A DNA stretch of 26,138 nt, taken from the NCBI GenBank assembly GCA_022736495.1, contig DZCR01000032.1:1-26138 (forward strand). Direction: 5' to 3'. This document shows, piece after piece, positions 26,005-26,138 of this stretch (the first letter of the stretch is position 1; each line of letters starts with the position of its first letter). This DNA comes from Desulfobacca acetoxidans. GTDB lineage: Bacteria > Desulfobacterota > Desulfobaccia > Desulfobaccales > 0-14-0-80-60-11. Under the pieces are notes generated by a model that saw only the letters and a program-made list of their open reading frames with translations, was not told where the DNA came from and ran no database searches. Both the position numbers and the translations under genes were made by a program.

Positions 26005-26138
26005 GGCGTTCTCCTTTTGAAATTTCGATCATTTATGAAGGGTGGGTTCGCCCGCCAAATCAGCGGGGACACACCTCAATAAAACATAGATGCGATTCCT
26101 AAGCTATAGGATTTTGCCTATCGGAAAATATAAATAAT

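Noticed and set aside
26041..26056. GGTGGG-TTCG-CCCGCC hairpin upstream of the flavodoxin gene
   Set aside because: A six-pair stem with a UUCG loop including one G-U pair is suggestive, but it has no T-run and no riboswitch-like context, so no function is claimed.

Overview
The window is G+C-rich bacterial chromosome (most genes look about 60% G+C by eye) with densely packed, mostly short-spaced genes on both strands. The gene mix suggests an anaerobic or facultative Desulfobacterota-type (deltaproteobacterial) organism. It includes acyl-CoA catabolism of the leucine type, a flavodoxin, an iron-sulfur flavoprotein, c-type cytochromes with an outer-membrane cytochrome-porin, and UbiD/UbiX decarboxylation. 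That taxonomic guess is an inference from content, not from a marker gene. No rRNA, tRNA, CRISPR array or insertion sequence was recognised.

Region 1 (70-6343, minus strand) is a leucine/isovalerate-type catabolic operon. In transcription order it holds a nitroreductase, isovaleryl-CoA dehydrogenase, a PaaI-type thioesterase, an enoyl-CoA hydratase, a truncated second hydratase, a biotin-dependent carboxylase carboxyltransferase subunit and an HMG-CoA-lyase-like enzyme. No biotin carboxylase/biotin carrier gene is present. The lyase has lost the active-site cysteine of true HMG-CoA lyases. A Shine-Dalgarno-like AAGGAG at the extreme left edge hints that the operon continues outside the window.

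Region 2 (6607-12370) is a mixed segment. It contains a decayed thioredoxin-reductase-like pseudogene, an outer-membrane beta-barrel of the phenol MetA/SphA type, a 4HBT-type thioesterase, an iron-sulfur flavoprotein fused to an SCP2 sterol-carrier domain, a ParB-like protein and a calcineurin-like phosphoesterase with a good sigma70-type promoter.

Region 3 (12622-17577) begins with a YyaL/DUF255 thioredoxin-fold protein. It continues with a compact three-gene electron-transfer operon: a periplasmic monohaem cytochrome c, a Cyc2-like single-haem cytochrome fused to an outer-membrane beta-barrel, and a four-helix DUF2231 membrane protein with a C-terminal cytochrome c domain. Together they could move electrons between the outside, the periplasm and the inner membrane. 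A remnant of another cytochrome C-terminus follows.

Region 4 (17600-21844) holds an unrecognised protein with a probable C-terminal winged helix behind an AT-rich, repeat-laden promoter, a small basic protein with an AT-hook-like tail, and uvrA.

Region 5 (22325-25140) has visibly lower G+C and different codon choice. It encodes a UbiD-family (de)carboxylase, the flavin prenyltransferase UbiX (TTG start), and a pyridoxamine-phosphate-oxidase-fold flavoprotein that overlaps ubiX by ATGA. It looks like a horizontally acquired prenyl-FMN decarboxylase cassette. A minus-strand flavodoxin closes the window.
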